Below, piece by piece: positions 8,790 to 18,259 of a DNA stretch of 64,000 bases. The position numbers and the translations under genes were made by a program. The notes under the pieces were generated by a model that made no database searches, was not told the origin of the DNA, and saw nothing but the letters and a program-made list of their open reading frames with translations. Origin of the DNA: Trichormus_B sp936914905 (GTDB taxonomy: Bacteria; Cyanobacteriota; Cyanobacteriia; Cyanobacteriales; Nostocaceae); the NCBI RefSeq assembly GCF_039871975.1, contig NZ_JBDPLL010000001.1; one strand, written 5' to 3'. The stretch's first letter is position 1; every line of letters begins with the position of its first letter.

Positions 8790-9061
8790 GGTCTAAAGTT
8801 GCGTCTGGTTTCCGTATAGCTGCTTTTAACTATGTCGGTGAACCAGTGATAATCTCTCTACCCTGATTCATAATCACAACTCGGTTACAAAGACTATCTG
8901 CTTCTTCTAAAAAGTGGGTGGTTAAAAAGATAGTTTTAAAGATAGTTTTACTGTAATCAATTCGCAATTGTTCCATTAGCTGCCATACTTGCGATCACGC
9001 AGGCGGATCTAATCCCACTGTCAGCTCATCCAGAATTAACGCTACCCAGTCTAAAGACGCG
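8788..9061 (-). pseudogene. ABC exporter ATPase (DrrA-type) C-terminal relic
   Basis: Minus-strand translation gives ASLDWVALILDELTVGLDPP (degenerate Walker B and D-loop; the usual DEPT is DELT), a stop, SQVWQLMEQLRIDYSKTIF, LTTHFLEEADSLCNRVVIMN, QGREIITGSPT, a stop, and LKAAIRKPDATLDHVF. The H-loop histidine (TTHFLEEAD) is kept. Walker A and the signature are gone. A 15-bp tandem duplication (gatagttttaaa at 8929-8955) inserted KTIF twice. It ends against a tnpB relic at 9061. Confidence 0.7.
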
Positions 9062-9073
9062 AGGATTCTTGCT

Positions 9074-10269
9074 TCAACGAGCAACCTTGCCCAAACTTGT
9101 TACCAAATCTATGTAGAGGGTCATCTCTCTACAAGGGTTGAAAGTTCCGGTCTGCCCCACCGTACTTAAGTCATAGCCAGTTTGTTTTAATGCTTTTGAC
9201 AAAATATAAATTGCTACGTTGTGGTCATGGTCAAGTATACACCCACACTGACAAATATGAGTTCTCACTGACAATGATTTTTTTACAGTTTCCCCACAGC
9301 TAGAACGATCTTGGCTAGCATATTGCAGTCCAACTGTTACAATCACACGCCCATATATTTTGCCTAAATATTCTAACCATTGAGTAAATAATGACCAGCT
9401 AACATCACTAATTGACTTAGCTAATTTGCTATTTCTCACCATATTCTCACTTGCCGTTTCTCAAACGCCACCAAATCGTTAGATTTGACTACACACAATG
9501 CTATCTTTACAGCAAAGTCTTTACGCTGGCGTGAAACTTTCAAGTATTTTCTAGCAAGACGGTTAATAGCTTTCTCATAATCCTGAGAACCTTTCTTTTT
9601 ACGACTAACTCTTTTTTGTAGTCGTTTTGAAGCCTTTTCGGATTTTCGTAAATATCTGGGATTATCAACTTTATTCCCTTGGAAATCCTTGTAAGAGCTG
9701 TTTAAACTAACATCTAAACCTATGGTTTTACCTATTAGCTCAATATAAATGTTTCGTTCTGCATCTACACAATATTGAACGTAATAACCCTCAGAACGCT
9801 TGACTAATCTGATTCTCTTAATTTGCTTAAATTTGGTAAAAATGTAAATACCAAGTTCCAATTAATTTTAGTTGACCAATACCACATTTCCCTGTAGAAG
9901 TAATGTGTTTCTGGTCATCTGATAATTTCCAACCGCTAGTTTTATATTCAACAGAACGGTTACTTTCCTGTAACTGAGGATATCCTTTTTACCAGGAATT
10001 TTAGCTTTGGAATTATCGAAAAATCTTTTAATCGCAAAAGCCGTTCTTGATGCTGCTGCTTGTCTTGCAATTGAGTTTAATTTATCAGCAAAATCAAACT
10101 CATTAGCCAAAACAGTAGTGTATTTATTTAAGTCGTAAGGGTTTACATATGAATTATCCATCCAAAACCGTAAGCATTTATTACGGATGAACTGAGTGAT
10201 CCGTATTGCTTCATCAATTTTCCGATATTGATTGCACTTGGCTTTGGCTTTGAACTCGAAAACAATCAT
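9074..10269 (-). pseudogene. tnpB: TnpB (IS200/IS605 family), nearly complete but broken
   Basis: Three blocks on the minus strand together cover most of a TnpB RNA-guided nuclease. Block 1 (10269-9868) is the N-terminal region (MIVFEFKAKAKCNQYRKIDE; ending NVVLVN at a TAA). Block 2 (9861-9436) is in the same frame after two stops and carries GKTIGLDVSLN, the first RuvC aspartate. Block 3 (9442-9074) is out of frame and carries a partly altered zinc finger (SSCGETVKKS; HICQCGCILDHDHNVAIYIL). Two stops plus one frameshift disable it. No TnpA is beside it. A hairpin GTAGAG/CTCTAC lies at its 3' end (9112-9131), where TnpB guide RNAs normally arise. Confidence 0.75.
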
Positions 10270-10557
10270 ACTAATTACCTTTCGACCTCAGATGAGGATA
10301 ACATGGTTTAGGGAAGTGTATAATCCCTTAAGATGGAAAAATTAATCACAGCCCTTCAGGCGAGGTAGGAGTTAGGCGCAGAAGCAAATATTTATTCTAT
10401 GCGCTTTTATGTTATTATTCCTCTAAGACCTGCACTTAAATCGTGAAAAATCTGACACTTAATTATTTTTAGTTGATCTATTATTAATAATAGACCTATC
10501 TCTAAAATAGATTGTATAAGAAAGTAAACAGATTAGATAAAAATGTGAGTATCAATA

Positions 10558-10797
10558 ATGACAATTTCCTTAAAAACAATAGAATCATACCCAGAGGAAT
10601 CAAGGCGATTGATTGGAATCAAATATGAAGATTCTATCACATTAGTAGGATTAGCAGAAAAAAGCCATAGAGAAAAACAAGCAGAACATGAAAAAAGAAA
10701 AGTTAGGTTAATTGCTTCTGGAGGAGGACGTAAAGTAGAAATGACACCAAAAGAAGGGGTGTATTTATTATGCAGTAACAGATTTCGCCTAGCTTGA
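10558..10797 (+). pseudogene. IS5-like transposase, N-terminal fragment
   Basis: The 79-residue frame (ESYPEESRRLIGIKYEDSIT; KSHREKQAEHEKRKVRLIAS; GGGRKVEMTPKEGVYL) is the N-terminal helical and helix-turn-helix part of the same IS5-like (DDE_Tnp_4) transposase family seen at 15.3 kb. It ends where the HTH should continue into the catalytic domain. No DDE residues remain. Confidence 0.55.
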
Positions 10798-11056
10798 CAT
10801 CATTCGTTATAGTCAGGTGATAGAGGCGGTATGTGGATTAGTTAGGTTACATCTAAATGCTTCATGATTTATACTAAGCCATCATATTTGAATTATCAGA
10901 TTTCACATTTACCTTTTTAGAAAGCTATGTTTCTCAAAATTTCTGATAATTTTGAGATTTTCATCCCCAAACCCTCATTTTTACGTTCAGCAACGATAGC
11001 TGTTTTATCTCAATTAAATCTCCTGTAATTCCTTTACAGTAGGCTTTTCAGCTTTT

Positions 11057-11593
11057 ATGGACAGGTCTAATATTAATTTTGTGAAAAGTAGTAATTTGAT
11101 TATCTCCAATGCCCAAATTTTCTCTTCATCTTTAAATTATCAAGGAGATTACCCGTGTCCTGTTTGCCGACTCGGTAAAATCTCCCAAATGCCGTTAATG
11201 GAAGCGATGTCTTGTGAATTTTGCCAAGAGATTTTTACTGTCAATTTGGAATTACAGCAAATTAAAATGCCTTCTCGACAACCACCTCTGGTTTGGCGGT
11301 GGAATGGCTACAAGTGGAATCAAGCCCAATTAGAAGGTATGGAATTACGCTGGGGTTATGTTGTGGCTGCAATTGCTTTTGTAATCTTGCCTACTACTTT
11401 GATTGGTATAGGAGCTTATTATTTTTCTCCAGGTAGAAATGTACCCTTTTCGGGGATACCATATATCTGGACGGTACTCACTTTTTTGTCACATTTATCA
11501 ATTATGATTTGGATTTTTATTGAAGTTTATCAGATACCAATTGGGGCATATTTACGAGCAATTAATCGCTGGAGAGATGGTGTAATCAGGTGA
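11057..11593 (+). CDS. Zinc-ribbon membrane protein of unknown function (178 aa)
   Basis: Two CxxC pairs, CPVC (residues 34-37) and CEFC (53-56), form a likely zinc ribbon near the N-terminus. Two hydrophobic helices follow at about residues 101-121 and 136-158, with a conserved-looking LVWRWNGYKWN between. A positively charged tail (INRWRDG) suggests the C-terminus faces the cytoplasm. I recognise it only as a conserved cyanobacterial hypothetical. It stands alone with more than 250 bases of non-coding DNA on each side. Confidence 0.75.
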   Translation: MDRSNINFVKSSNLIISNAQIFSSSLNYQGDYPCPVCRLGKISQMPLMEAMSCEFCQEIFTVNLELQQIKMPSRQPPLVWRWNGYKWNQAQLEGMELRWGYVVAAIAFVILPTTLIGIGAYYFSPGRNVPFSGIPYIWTVLTFLSHLSIMIWIFIEVYQIPIGAYLRAINRWRDGVIR

Positions 11594-12051
11594 TTTGTTG
11601 AATTTGAAGATTGTAGGAATTCAGGAATCAGGAGTCAGAATGTTTGAGAAATTGGTTAATTATCAAATAGATATTTTTGGTGTTAGCCTGAAAAAGCTGA
11701 CTGCTGATGGCTAATAGCTGAATCCTTACTGAAAATTTTCAATGTCAGAATAGAACCGGATGCAGTTTAGTTTTTGGTCTGTGAGATCTCTGTTGAGATA
11801 CCCATGTAAACTTAGAGCAAAGCTTGGGCGGCAATCAAATTAGATTGATTGAAGATTTATTATTTGAGCGATCGCATTGAATTTTAATATATATCAACGC
11901 AGTATATTAGTATACTAGGGAGATAGTAGGTGACAGGTAACTCAATCTCCCCGATTTATCCTTGGGGTCAGTCCAAAATCCTGTTATAGAATGACCGATG
12001 GCTTTTCACTCATAATTAATTTAATGATTATTTGATTTTTCCCAACATTGT
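11594..12051. other. Non-coding stretch
   Basis: 458 bases with no supported gene. It holds one HIP1 site near 11870 and fragments of direct repeats (aggaatcaggagtcag). It presumably contains the promoter of the J-domain gene, but no element can be assigned. Confidence 0.5.
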
Positions 12052-12720
12052 ATGAGCGAACTGGAGCGGTATTACAGAGTCTTGGAATTAGAGCCTGGAG
12101 CGACACTAGAAGAGGTAAACCAGGCTTACAAAGATTTAGTGTTTGTTTGGCATCCTGATAGACTCCCTAAAGAGAACCAGCGCTTGCAACAGAAAGCTCA
12201 AGAGAAGCTGAAAGCCTTTAATGAAGCTCGTGATAAATTACGTTCCTTAAGGGATAAATCTCAAACTGCAAATAATTCTAAACTAACTCAACAAAAAAAA
12301 CCATCTTCTAGCTACAACCAACCACCACAAACAAACTATCAACCACCAAATCAGAATCCAGACTTGAGTGGTAAAGATTTTAGTAGAGCTAATTTAAGTA
12401 ATAGAGACTTATCAGGTAGAAACCTGAGTTATGCCAATTTGAGCGGATCTAATCTCAGTGATACTTTTATGCACAAAGTTAATCTTAGAGGTGCGGATTT
12501 ATCAGAAGCCAACTTGTTTAGAGCTAACCTGCTGTTAGCAGACTTGAGAGAAGCAAATTTACGCTCGGCTAATTTGATTGGTGCGGATCTCAGTGGTGCT
12601 GACTTAAGGGGTGCTGACTTAACAGGTGCTAGAATTCGCTCAGGCGATCGCTTGCTAGTCAAACTGATTGGAGCTAACTTAGCTGGAGCTATTATGCCTG
12701 ATGGCGCAATTCATCGCTGA
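12052..12720 (+). CDS. J-domain protein with pentapeptide-repeat tail (222 aa)
   Basis: Residues 1-70 form a DnaJ domain with the HPD motif (residues 34-36 in VWHPDRLP), so it can probably stimulate an Hsp70 ATPase. A Gln/Pro/Asn-rich linker follows (about 75-105). Residues about 106-215 are pentapeptide repeats of the A(D/N)LXX type (NLSGSNLSDT; DLSGADLRGADLTGA), which fold as a right-handed beta-helix and often mediate protein contacts. No signal peptide is present, so it is cytosolic. The combination is known from cyanobacteria and suggests an Hsp70 co-chaperone with a docking surface; the client is unknown. Confidence 0.85.
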   Translation: MSELERYYRVLELEPGATLEEVNQAYKDLVFVWHPDRLPKENQRLQQKAQEKLKAFNEARDKLRSLRDKSQTANNSKLTQQKKPSSSYNQPPQTNYQPPNQNPDLSGKDFSRANLSNRDLSGRNLSYANLSGSNLSDTFMHKVNLRGADLSEANLFRANLLLADLREANLRSANLIGADLSGADLRGADLTGARIRSGDRLLVKLIGANLAGAIMPDGAIHR

Positions 12721-13117
12721 ACCTAACCAGAGTGAATAAAAAATAAAAAACGCTCTCAAGAGTACCTACAATATGGGAAACTTAGTAATATTCCTGAGAA
12801 AATAATCTCTGTAGTAATGGTATCTTCTGTAACTAAATACCCTACATTTTGTAGAAAGCTACTTGAACGGGACCATAGCATTTTGGATTTTAGACATTCG
12901 GGAGTCTCAGTCAAACAATTTTAGATTGGGGATTTTGGATTCTAAAACATAGACTAAGAATTCTTCTACGCCATCCATTTGTTATGATAACTTCTCTACT
13001 GAGTAGTATTAAATACTACAAGTGAAAGTAGCAACAGTCATTAGTTATAGACTCTCATGATATCAATTTTTGCTAATAGGATCTCATAAGTAACTTAATT
13101 TTTTTGTTTAGAACATC
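12721..13117. other. Non-coding stretch
   Basis: 397 bases, AT-rich, without a supported gene. It contains a short repeat related to the tttggattttagac motifs seen elsewhere in the window. Nothing else is seen. Confidence 0.5.
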
Positions 13118-13942
13118 ATGAATATAGCAATAATTGGTTGTGGTTATGTCGGTTATGCAGTTTCTCAATATTGGCAGCAAAATAAAAACTTTATCATCAC
13201 TGCAACCACAACTACTCCTGAGCGTGTCCCAGGGTTAAGAACAGTAGCTCAAAAAGTGATAGTTACCGAAGGGAATGATCTAGAATCACTAAAATCAGTA
13301 TTACAAAATCAAGATGTTGTCCTCTTAAGTGTAGGAGCAAAAGCAGCAACTACTTATGAAGAAACTTATCTACAAACTGCCAAAAATCTAGTCTCATTAT
13401 TGCGTACTTTACCCAATATCCAGCAATTAATATACACAGGTAGCCATTCCGTATACGGCGATAGAAATGGTGTATGGGTCGATGAAGAAACACCAACTGC
13501 ACCACCTAATCTAAATACTCAGATTCTCCGAAAAACAGAAGATGTTTTGCTCTCAGCAGAAAATGAAACCCTCAGAGTTTGTATTTTGCGGTTAGGGGGA
13601 ATTTATGGACCCGGTAGAGAATTGGTAAAAATATTTGGACGAATAGCTGGTACAACCTGTCCTGGTAAGGGGGAAGATATATCAAATTGGGTGCATTTAG
13701 AAGATATTGTTGGAGTTATAGAATTTGCTCGCTATCACCGCTTACAAGGGATTTATAACCTAGTTGATGATTCCCATCTCACGAGTCGAGAATTAATTGA
13801 TAATGTACTGAAAAAAAATAATTTACCTAATGTGATTTGGGATGCAACAAACAAGAGTAACCGCCCCTATAATACGTGGGTGTCTAATCAAAAGCTAAAA
13901 GACGCAGGATACGAGTTTATCCATCCCCACATCATTTTTTAG
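13118..13942 (+). CDS. NAD-dependent epimerase/dehydratase (SDR family)
   Basis: This 274-residue soluble protein starts with a Rossmann nucleotide-binding motif (IAIIGCGYVGYAVSQYW). The middle carries LIYTGSHSVYGDRNG and LRLGGIYGPGREL, typical of extended SDR sugar-nucleotide epimerase-like enzymes of the YeeZ type. The exact substrate is unknown. The frame is complete with an ATG start. The next gene downstream (alpha/beta hydrolase) is broken, so any operon partner has been lost. Confidence 0.82.
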   Translation: MNIAIIGCGYVGYAVSQYWQQNKNFIITATTTTPERVPGLRTVAQKVIVTEGNDLESLKSVLQNQDVVLLSVGAKAATTYEETYLQTAKNLVSLLRTLPNIQQLIYTGSHSVYGDRNGVWVDEETPTAPPNLNTQILRKTEDVLLSAENETLRVCILRLGGIYGPGRELVKIFGRIAGTTCPGKGEDISNWVHLEDIVGVIEFARYHRLQGIYNLVDDSHLTSRELIDNVLKKNNLPNVIWDATNKSNRPYNTWVSNQKLKDAGYEFIHPHIIF

Positions 13943-13963
13943 CAGCCATGGAAATTTAGGCTC

Positions 13964-14560
13964 ATGCGATCCCCAATTTTAGATAATTCCTCTCTTTTAA
14001 GAGCATCTCCCACCCGGTTTTATACTTGGCAAAATTATCGTTGTGGTTATGAAGTACATCAACCGATAAATTCCGATCTGGAAGGAATTCCTTTACTGTT
14101 AATCCATCCCATTGGGATAGGATGATCACGTTAATTTTGGCAGCAATTTTGCGGTGAATAGTATCATACGAATCATAGAAGTATGATTTACATTCCCGAT
14201 TTATTGAGATGTGGTGAAAGTGATACACCTCGGAGAGCTTATAATCGAATTGATTAGGCAGAACAGTTACAATACTGTTTACAAACAGTAATTAAAAAAT
14301 CTTTAATTTTAGTAGCGCAAGGTGCTTTATCACCAGTGGCTATTGAATTAGTTAAATTAGCACCAAATTTAATTACTGGAACGATACTTTCTGGACTAAC
14401 CACTTGGAATGTAACTACTAAAGATATAGTCTTGGACTAGAAACGATTCCAGCAGTAATCAGAAATTGAGAAAAGCATGCGATGACAGTATTGGGAGGAA
14501 ACAAAGATGTTAATCGTCAAATTGTTGAGCAAATTTTAGCTCTCTGCGCTTAGAAATTTA
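13964..14560 (+). pseudogene. Alpha/beta hydrolase relic
   Basis: Reading through stops: RSPILDNSSLLRASPTRFYT, WQNYRCGYEVHQP, EGIPLLLIHPIGIG, stop, FWQQFCGE, MIYIPDLLRCGESDTP, AEQLQYCLQTVIKKS, LILVAQGALSPVAIELV, GTILSGLTTWNVTT. This is a cyanobacterial alpha/beta hydrolase; the nucleophile elbow reads QGALS, without the usual serine. At least four stops are present in the first half, and the last part decays by 14.56 kb. Confidence 0.65.
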
Positions 14561-14692
14561 ATTTGTAGGGTAGCTATTTTACCTGCCCCTGAAAAAGCGA
14601 TTTCTAATATCTACAATTTTTCCACTTGGTATAATAACAAAATTGCTACAGATTCTATAAGATAATTATTCATCACCATTACAGGAGTCCGT

Positions 14693-15141
14693 ATGACCCA
14701 GATATATGAGGAAGTAAGCTGGACACGTTCAGGGTCTGAACGGTTGCCATTATCTGGCAACCGTTATGAAATAATTGATTATTTCATAATTAATGGTCAT
14801 AATTAATGGAGAATTATTTGTGACAATAGTGCCGGATTGGAAACATCAAAAATCGTGTAACAATATTTGTACAGAACTCACACCTTGGTCTAGAGAAACT
14901 AGTTTAGGAGAAGCTGCTACTGCTCCCGGTATTATTTTTACTGATGCTGATAATGTCATTCCTGATGTAGTTTGGGCAAGTAATGAACGTTTAGCAACTT
15001 TGTTAGATGATGATGGAAATTTAACAGGTGCGCCATAATTAGTAATTGAAGTGCTTTCTGGTGGTGTGGAAAATGGGAAGATGAAGTTTTAGTAAGAGAA
15101 AACTTATTTGATTGTGATCAAGGAGTTTGGGATATTGACAA
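14693..15141 (+). pseudogene. Uma2-family nuclease relic (DUF820)
   Basis: From ATG 14693, with AGGAG upstream, the frame reads RLPLSGNRYEIID and then breaks at a small duplication (ATAATTAATGG twice). In the next frame it continues INGELFVTIVPDWKHQKSCN, TAPGIIFTDADNVIPDVVWA, SNERLATLLDDDGNLTGAP, a TAA at 15036-15038, and LVIEVLSGGVEN. These are the PD-(D/E)XK core motifs of Uma2 proteins (PDVVW and IEVLS). The C-terminal part with the usual YW and CxxxxxxxVW ending is missing. Confidence 0.7.
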
Positions 15142-15175
15142 ATGATCTATTTGTTAGATACTAATACCTATATCT
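15142..15175 (+). pseudogene. VapC-like PIN toxin, 5' fragment
   Basis: ATG 15142 encodes MIYLLDTNTYIC, the N-terminus of a PIN-domain ribonuclease with the first catalytic Asp (LDTN). The frame is cut at base 15176 by an IS5-like element. The rest of the gene resumes at 15969. No VapB antitoxin gene is recognisable upstream. Confidence 0.6.
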
Positions 15176-15960
15176 GTCCGTAAAATTAACTTGGTGTCAA
15201 GAAAATGGTAGAAGGGAAGTTTGACCGTCTACCAAAAGGAAAAATCCACTTAATTATATTCTTGAATATCCACATCGTAGAAAAAAATACTGGGAATAAC
15301 TAACCATCAGTTTCAAGACTTGTTAGCCCAAGCGGAAATGCAGCATAAAAAACTTCAAGCTGAGATAGAAAGTAAAAAGATACCTATAAATCAGAAAGGA
15401 GGAGGGCCAAAACCGAAACTAGAGATAAAAGAAGAGGTATATCTATGCTTGTTCTCTTTGAGGAAAATGCCAACATTTGAGATTTTAGGTTTGCATTTCG
15501 GTATCTCCAAAACGGGAGCAAAGGACACATTTTGTTACTGGCTAGAGATATTAGGAAACGTTTTACCTGCTAGTCTCCTTGAACAGGTAGAAAAACATGA
15601 TAGCGATTATGGGATCCCGACTCAGAACAAAAGGCACGAAATAAATAGCTTTCCAGCAACGGCATTTTTGTTAAAAACGTCATTAGAATTGTAAAAATAT
15701 TCCGGGTAGTTCAACAAATATTGCCCCCGAACTCCCGAACTTACGAACAAGTAATTCTTACTACTTGTCATTTAGTCATATTAAGAATCGGTTCATTAGT
15801 TTTGCCCATTTCATAGATGTTATGAATATCAGGTCAGTTATGAATTAGTCATCAACATCTTCATGGATAGTTCCTATCAGTTACTATTCCCAACCCTGAT
15901 TCTTTCCTAATCTTAATACTATGGAAAGCCAGACACAGAATCCTTTGTAAATTTTCGGAC
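15176..15960 (+). mobile_element. IS5-like insertion sequence, decayed, inside vapC
   Basis: The 785-bp segment is bounded by imperfect inverted ends: GTCCGTAAAATTAAC at 15176 and GTAAATTTTCGGAC ending at 15960, which reads GTCCGAAAATTTAC on the other strand. It separates MIYLLDTNTYI from CIQYFTGRSENVINKF of one PIN toxin gene, so the insertion into vapC is well supported. No clear target duplication is seen. Confidence 0.65.
15303..15840 (+). pseudogene. IS5-like transposase relic
   Basis: The main frame (15320-15694) gives LLAQAEMQHKKLQAEIESKK, KGGGPKPKLEIKEEVYLCL, KMPTFEILGLHFGISKTGA and SLLEQVEKHDSDYGI, the helix-turn-helix N-terminal part of a DDE_Tnp_4 (IS5-like) transposase. After YGI the sequence jumps toward the tail (VKIFRVV), so the catalytic centre is deleted. 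It cannot catalyse transposition. Confidence 0.6.
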
Positions 15961-15968
15961 GTCTCTCC

Positions 15969-16345
15969 TGTATTCAATATTTCACAGGACGTAGTGAAAA
16001 TGTAATTAATAAATTCAAAACTACTCCACGTCAAAATATTTGTTTATGTTCTGCTGTCAAAGTAGAACTATACTATGGAGCTTATCGTAGTCTTAAAAAA
16101 GAACGAAATTTAGAATGTCATGAGTTATTTTTTACCAATATATCAGCTTAGCTTTTGATGGAAAATCAGCTAAAATTTATGGTGGAACTCGTGCTGAATT
16201 ATCCAAACTAGGGACCCCTATTGGTGCTTATATTTTTCAAATAGCTGCTATTGCATTAGCCAATAATCTTATTTTAGTCACTAAAAATACTAGAGAGTTT
16301 CACAGAATTGAAAATTTACAAACTGAGGATTGGGAAGAAAATATA
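15969..16345 (+). pseudogene. VapC-like PIN toxin, 3' fragment
   Basis: The frame resumes CIQYFTGRSENVINKF, TTPRQNICLCSAVKVELYYG and AYRSLKKERNLECHE. A frameshift follows near 16150, then FDGKSAKIYGGTRAELSKLG, TPIGAYIFQIAAIALANNLI and LVTKNTREFHRIENLQTEDW. These match the PIN fold (E in KVELYYG, TKNTREF near the C-terminus). The Asp expected in the PIGxYD motif is not evident (IGAYIF). The gene is broken by the IS, a frameshift and a lost catalytic residue. Confidence 0.68.
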
Positions 16346-16354
16346 TAAGCATAT

Positions 16355-16589
16355 AATTTGTTTAGCTTGTCATTCTTGTAATGAATTTAAGAGTAACTTA
16401 ACTGAATCTATAGATCCTGTAAGTGGTGAAAATACACCACTTTTTAACCCTCGTCAAAAGAAATGGGCTGACCATTTTGTGTGGAGTGCTGACGGTACAC
16501 AGGTGGAAGGTATAACTGCTGTAGGTCGCGCTACAATAATTAGGCTACGCATGAATAACCCAGTGATTATAGTTGCTCGTAAATACTAG
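16355..16589 (+). pseudogene. HNH endonuclease, C-terminal fragment
   Basis: The frame contains IICLACHSCNEFKSN, DPVSGENTPLFNPRQKKWAD and HFVWSADGTQVEGITAVGRA, the C-terminal half of a cyanobacterial HNH endonuclease (the CxxCN and LFNPRxxxWxxHF motifs). The N-terminal half with the first HNH histidine is missing, because the fragment is fused to the tail of the vapC relic. It ends 50 bases before trmFO. Confidence 0.6.
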
Positions 16590-16639
16590 ATAATCAGTGG
16601 TTAGCATCGTCCTAAGGATTTATAGTATAAAAAACAACT

Positions 16640-17956
16640 ATGACACAACAACCTATACAAGTAATTGGCGGTGGACTAGCGGGAACAGAAGCAGCGTGGC
16701 AAATTACCCAGGCTGGCGTTCCTGTAATTCTCCACGAGATGCGCCCTAAACGCTTCAGCCCTGCCCATCATACCGAAAATTTGGCAGAATTGGTATGTAG
16801 TAACTCTTTCGGGTCCATAGCGAGCGATCGCGCGGCAGGATTATTACAGGAAGAATTACGTCAACTCGGTTCTATTGTTATTGCTAAAGCTGACGAACAC
16901 GCAGTCCCCGCTGGTGGTGCACTAGCAGTAGACAGAGTACAATTTGGGGAAGATTTAACCCAAACTTTAGGAAATCATCCTTTAATTGATTTCCGACGGG
17001 GAGAAGTGACAGTAATTCCCGAAGGTATTGTAGTTTTGGCAAGTGGTCCTTTAACCAGTCCCGATTTATCTGCAGATTTACAACGATTTACCGGGATGGA
17101 ATATCTCAATTTCTTTGATGCTGCCAGTCCTATTATTCTGGGAGATTCTATTAATAAAGATGTTGCATTTATGGCTTCCCGTTATGACAAAGGTGAAGCA
17201 GCTTATCTTAATTGTCCCATGAATAAAGAGCAGTATTTACATTTTTGGGAAGAATTACGTAAAGCCGAACAAACAGAATTAAAAGACTTTGAAAAGGAAA
17301 CAGCGAAATTTTTCGAAGCTTGTTTACCAATTGAAGAAATAGCACGACGGGGGGAAGATACCATGCGTTATGGACCTCTCAAACCGGTCGGTTTATCGGA
17401 TAGTCGCACAGGAGAACGTCCTTATGCGGTAATTCAATTAAGACAGGAAGATAAAGCCGGTCAACTTTGGAATATGGTAGGATTCCAAACTAATCTGCGG
17501 TGGGGTGAACAGAAGCGAGTATTCCAAATGATTCCTGGTTTGGAAAAAGCCGAACTTGTCAGATTAGGAGTCATGCACCGCAATACCTTTTTAAATGCAC
17601 CACAGTTAATGTCTGCAAGTTTACAATTTAAAGAACGTCCAACTTTATTAGCTGCAGGACAATTAATAGGAACAGAAGGTTACACTGCTGCATCTGCAGG
17701 TGGTTGGTTAGCGGGAACAAATGCAGCGCGGTTAGCTTTGGGTAAAGAACCTCTAATTCTGCCCGTAACAACTATGATGGGGGCTTTGTTTGAGTTTATC
17801 AGATCCGCTTCACCTAAGCATTTTCAACCGATGGCTCCTAATTTTGGCATTTTGCCAGATTTGGGAGTGAAAATCAAGAGTAAACCGGCAAAATATGGAC
17901 GTTATCGTGATCGCGCTTTGGCAGATTTAGCAAATTGGAAAGTTAACCACTTATAA
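16640..17956 (+). CDS. trmFO: TrmFO, folate/FAD-dependent tRNA (uracil-54) methyltransferase
   Basis: This cytosolic flavoenzyme makes 5-methyluridine at position 54 of tRNA using methylenetetrahydrofolate and FADH2. At 438 residues it is full length. The FAD-binding motif is VIGGGLAGTEAAWQI (residues 8-22). Cys53 in LVCSNSFGS and the cysteine in FFEACLPIEE correspond to the conserved redox and catalytic cysteines of the family. MRYGPLKPVGL and the C-terminal GTEGYTAASAGG also match. The first ATG is 16640. A strong terminator follows 24 bases after the stop. Confidence 0.96.
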   Translation: MTQQPIQVIGGGLAGTEAAWQITQAGVPVILHEMRPKRFSPAHHTENLAELVCSNSFGSIASDRAAGLLQEELRQLGSIVIAKADEHAVPAGGALAVDRVQFGEDLTQTLGNHPLIDFRRGEVTVIPEGIVVLASGPLTSPDLSADLQRFTGMEYLNFFDAASPIILGDSINKDVAFMASRYDKGEAAYLNCPMNKEQYLHFWEELRKAEQTELKDFEKETAKFFEACLPIEEIARRGEDTMRYGPLKPVGLSDSRTGERPYAVIQLRQEDKAGQLWNMVGFQTNLRWGEQKRVFQMIPGLEKAELVRLGVMHRNTFLNAPQLMSASLQFKERPTLLAAGQLIGTEGYTAASAGGWLAGTNAARLALGKEPLILPVTTMMGALFEFIRSASPKHFQPMAPNFGILPDLGVKIKSKPAKYGRYRDRALADLANWKVNHL

Positions 17957-17979
17957 AAAAGTAGATTAAAAACTCCAAA

Positions 17980-18026
17980 GTTGAAACCTAAAAACTTCCG
18001 ACATTTTTAGGTTTCAACCTTTTTTA
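17980..18026 (+). terminator. trmFO: Intrinsic terminator after trmFO
   Basis: GTTGAAACCTAAAAA (17980-17994) pairs perfectly with TTTTTAGGTTTCAAC (18004-18018) across a 9-base loop, followed by CTTTTTT. This is a textbook rho-independent terminator. Confidence 0.92.
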
Positions 18027-18202
18027 AGTTAAAGATGTAGCAGTATCTAGCAAAGTAGAAAAAAACACAAGGCTAATTTCAATCTAATATATTTAAACCA
18101 GCCAAAAGACAGATGAAGGTAAATATAAATAAATTTAAATTAACAAATAATAAGCAAAGGGCGTTAGGATTAAAGGCTGCAGTTGATTCAAGCACTAAAA
18201 TA

Positions 18203-18244
18203 AAAAAGACAGAGTAATAAGCATAGTCTTTACTCTGTCTTTTT
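18203..18244. terminator. Bidirectional-type hairpin terminator
   Basis: AAAAAGACAGAGTAA (18203-18217) pairs with TTACTCTGTCTTTTT (18230-18244) across a 12-base loop. T tracts on both strands could stop transcription from either side. It lies about 100 bases beyond the 3' end of the minus-strand HCP pseudogene, where it probably served that gene. Confidence 0.8.
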
Positions 18245-18259
18245 CTGTGTTTCTCTACA

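Noticed and set aside
13962..14228. Minus-strand frame of 88 residues
   Set aside because: It is antisense to the alpha/beta hydrolase relic, which has clear homology on the plus strand.
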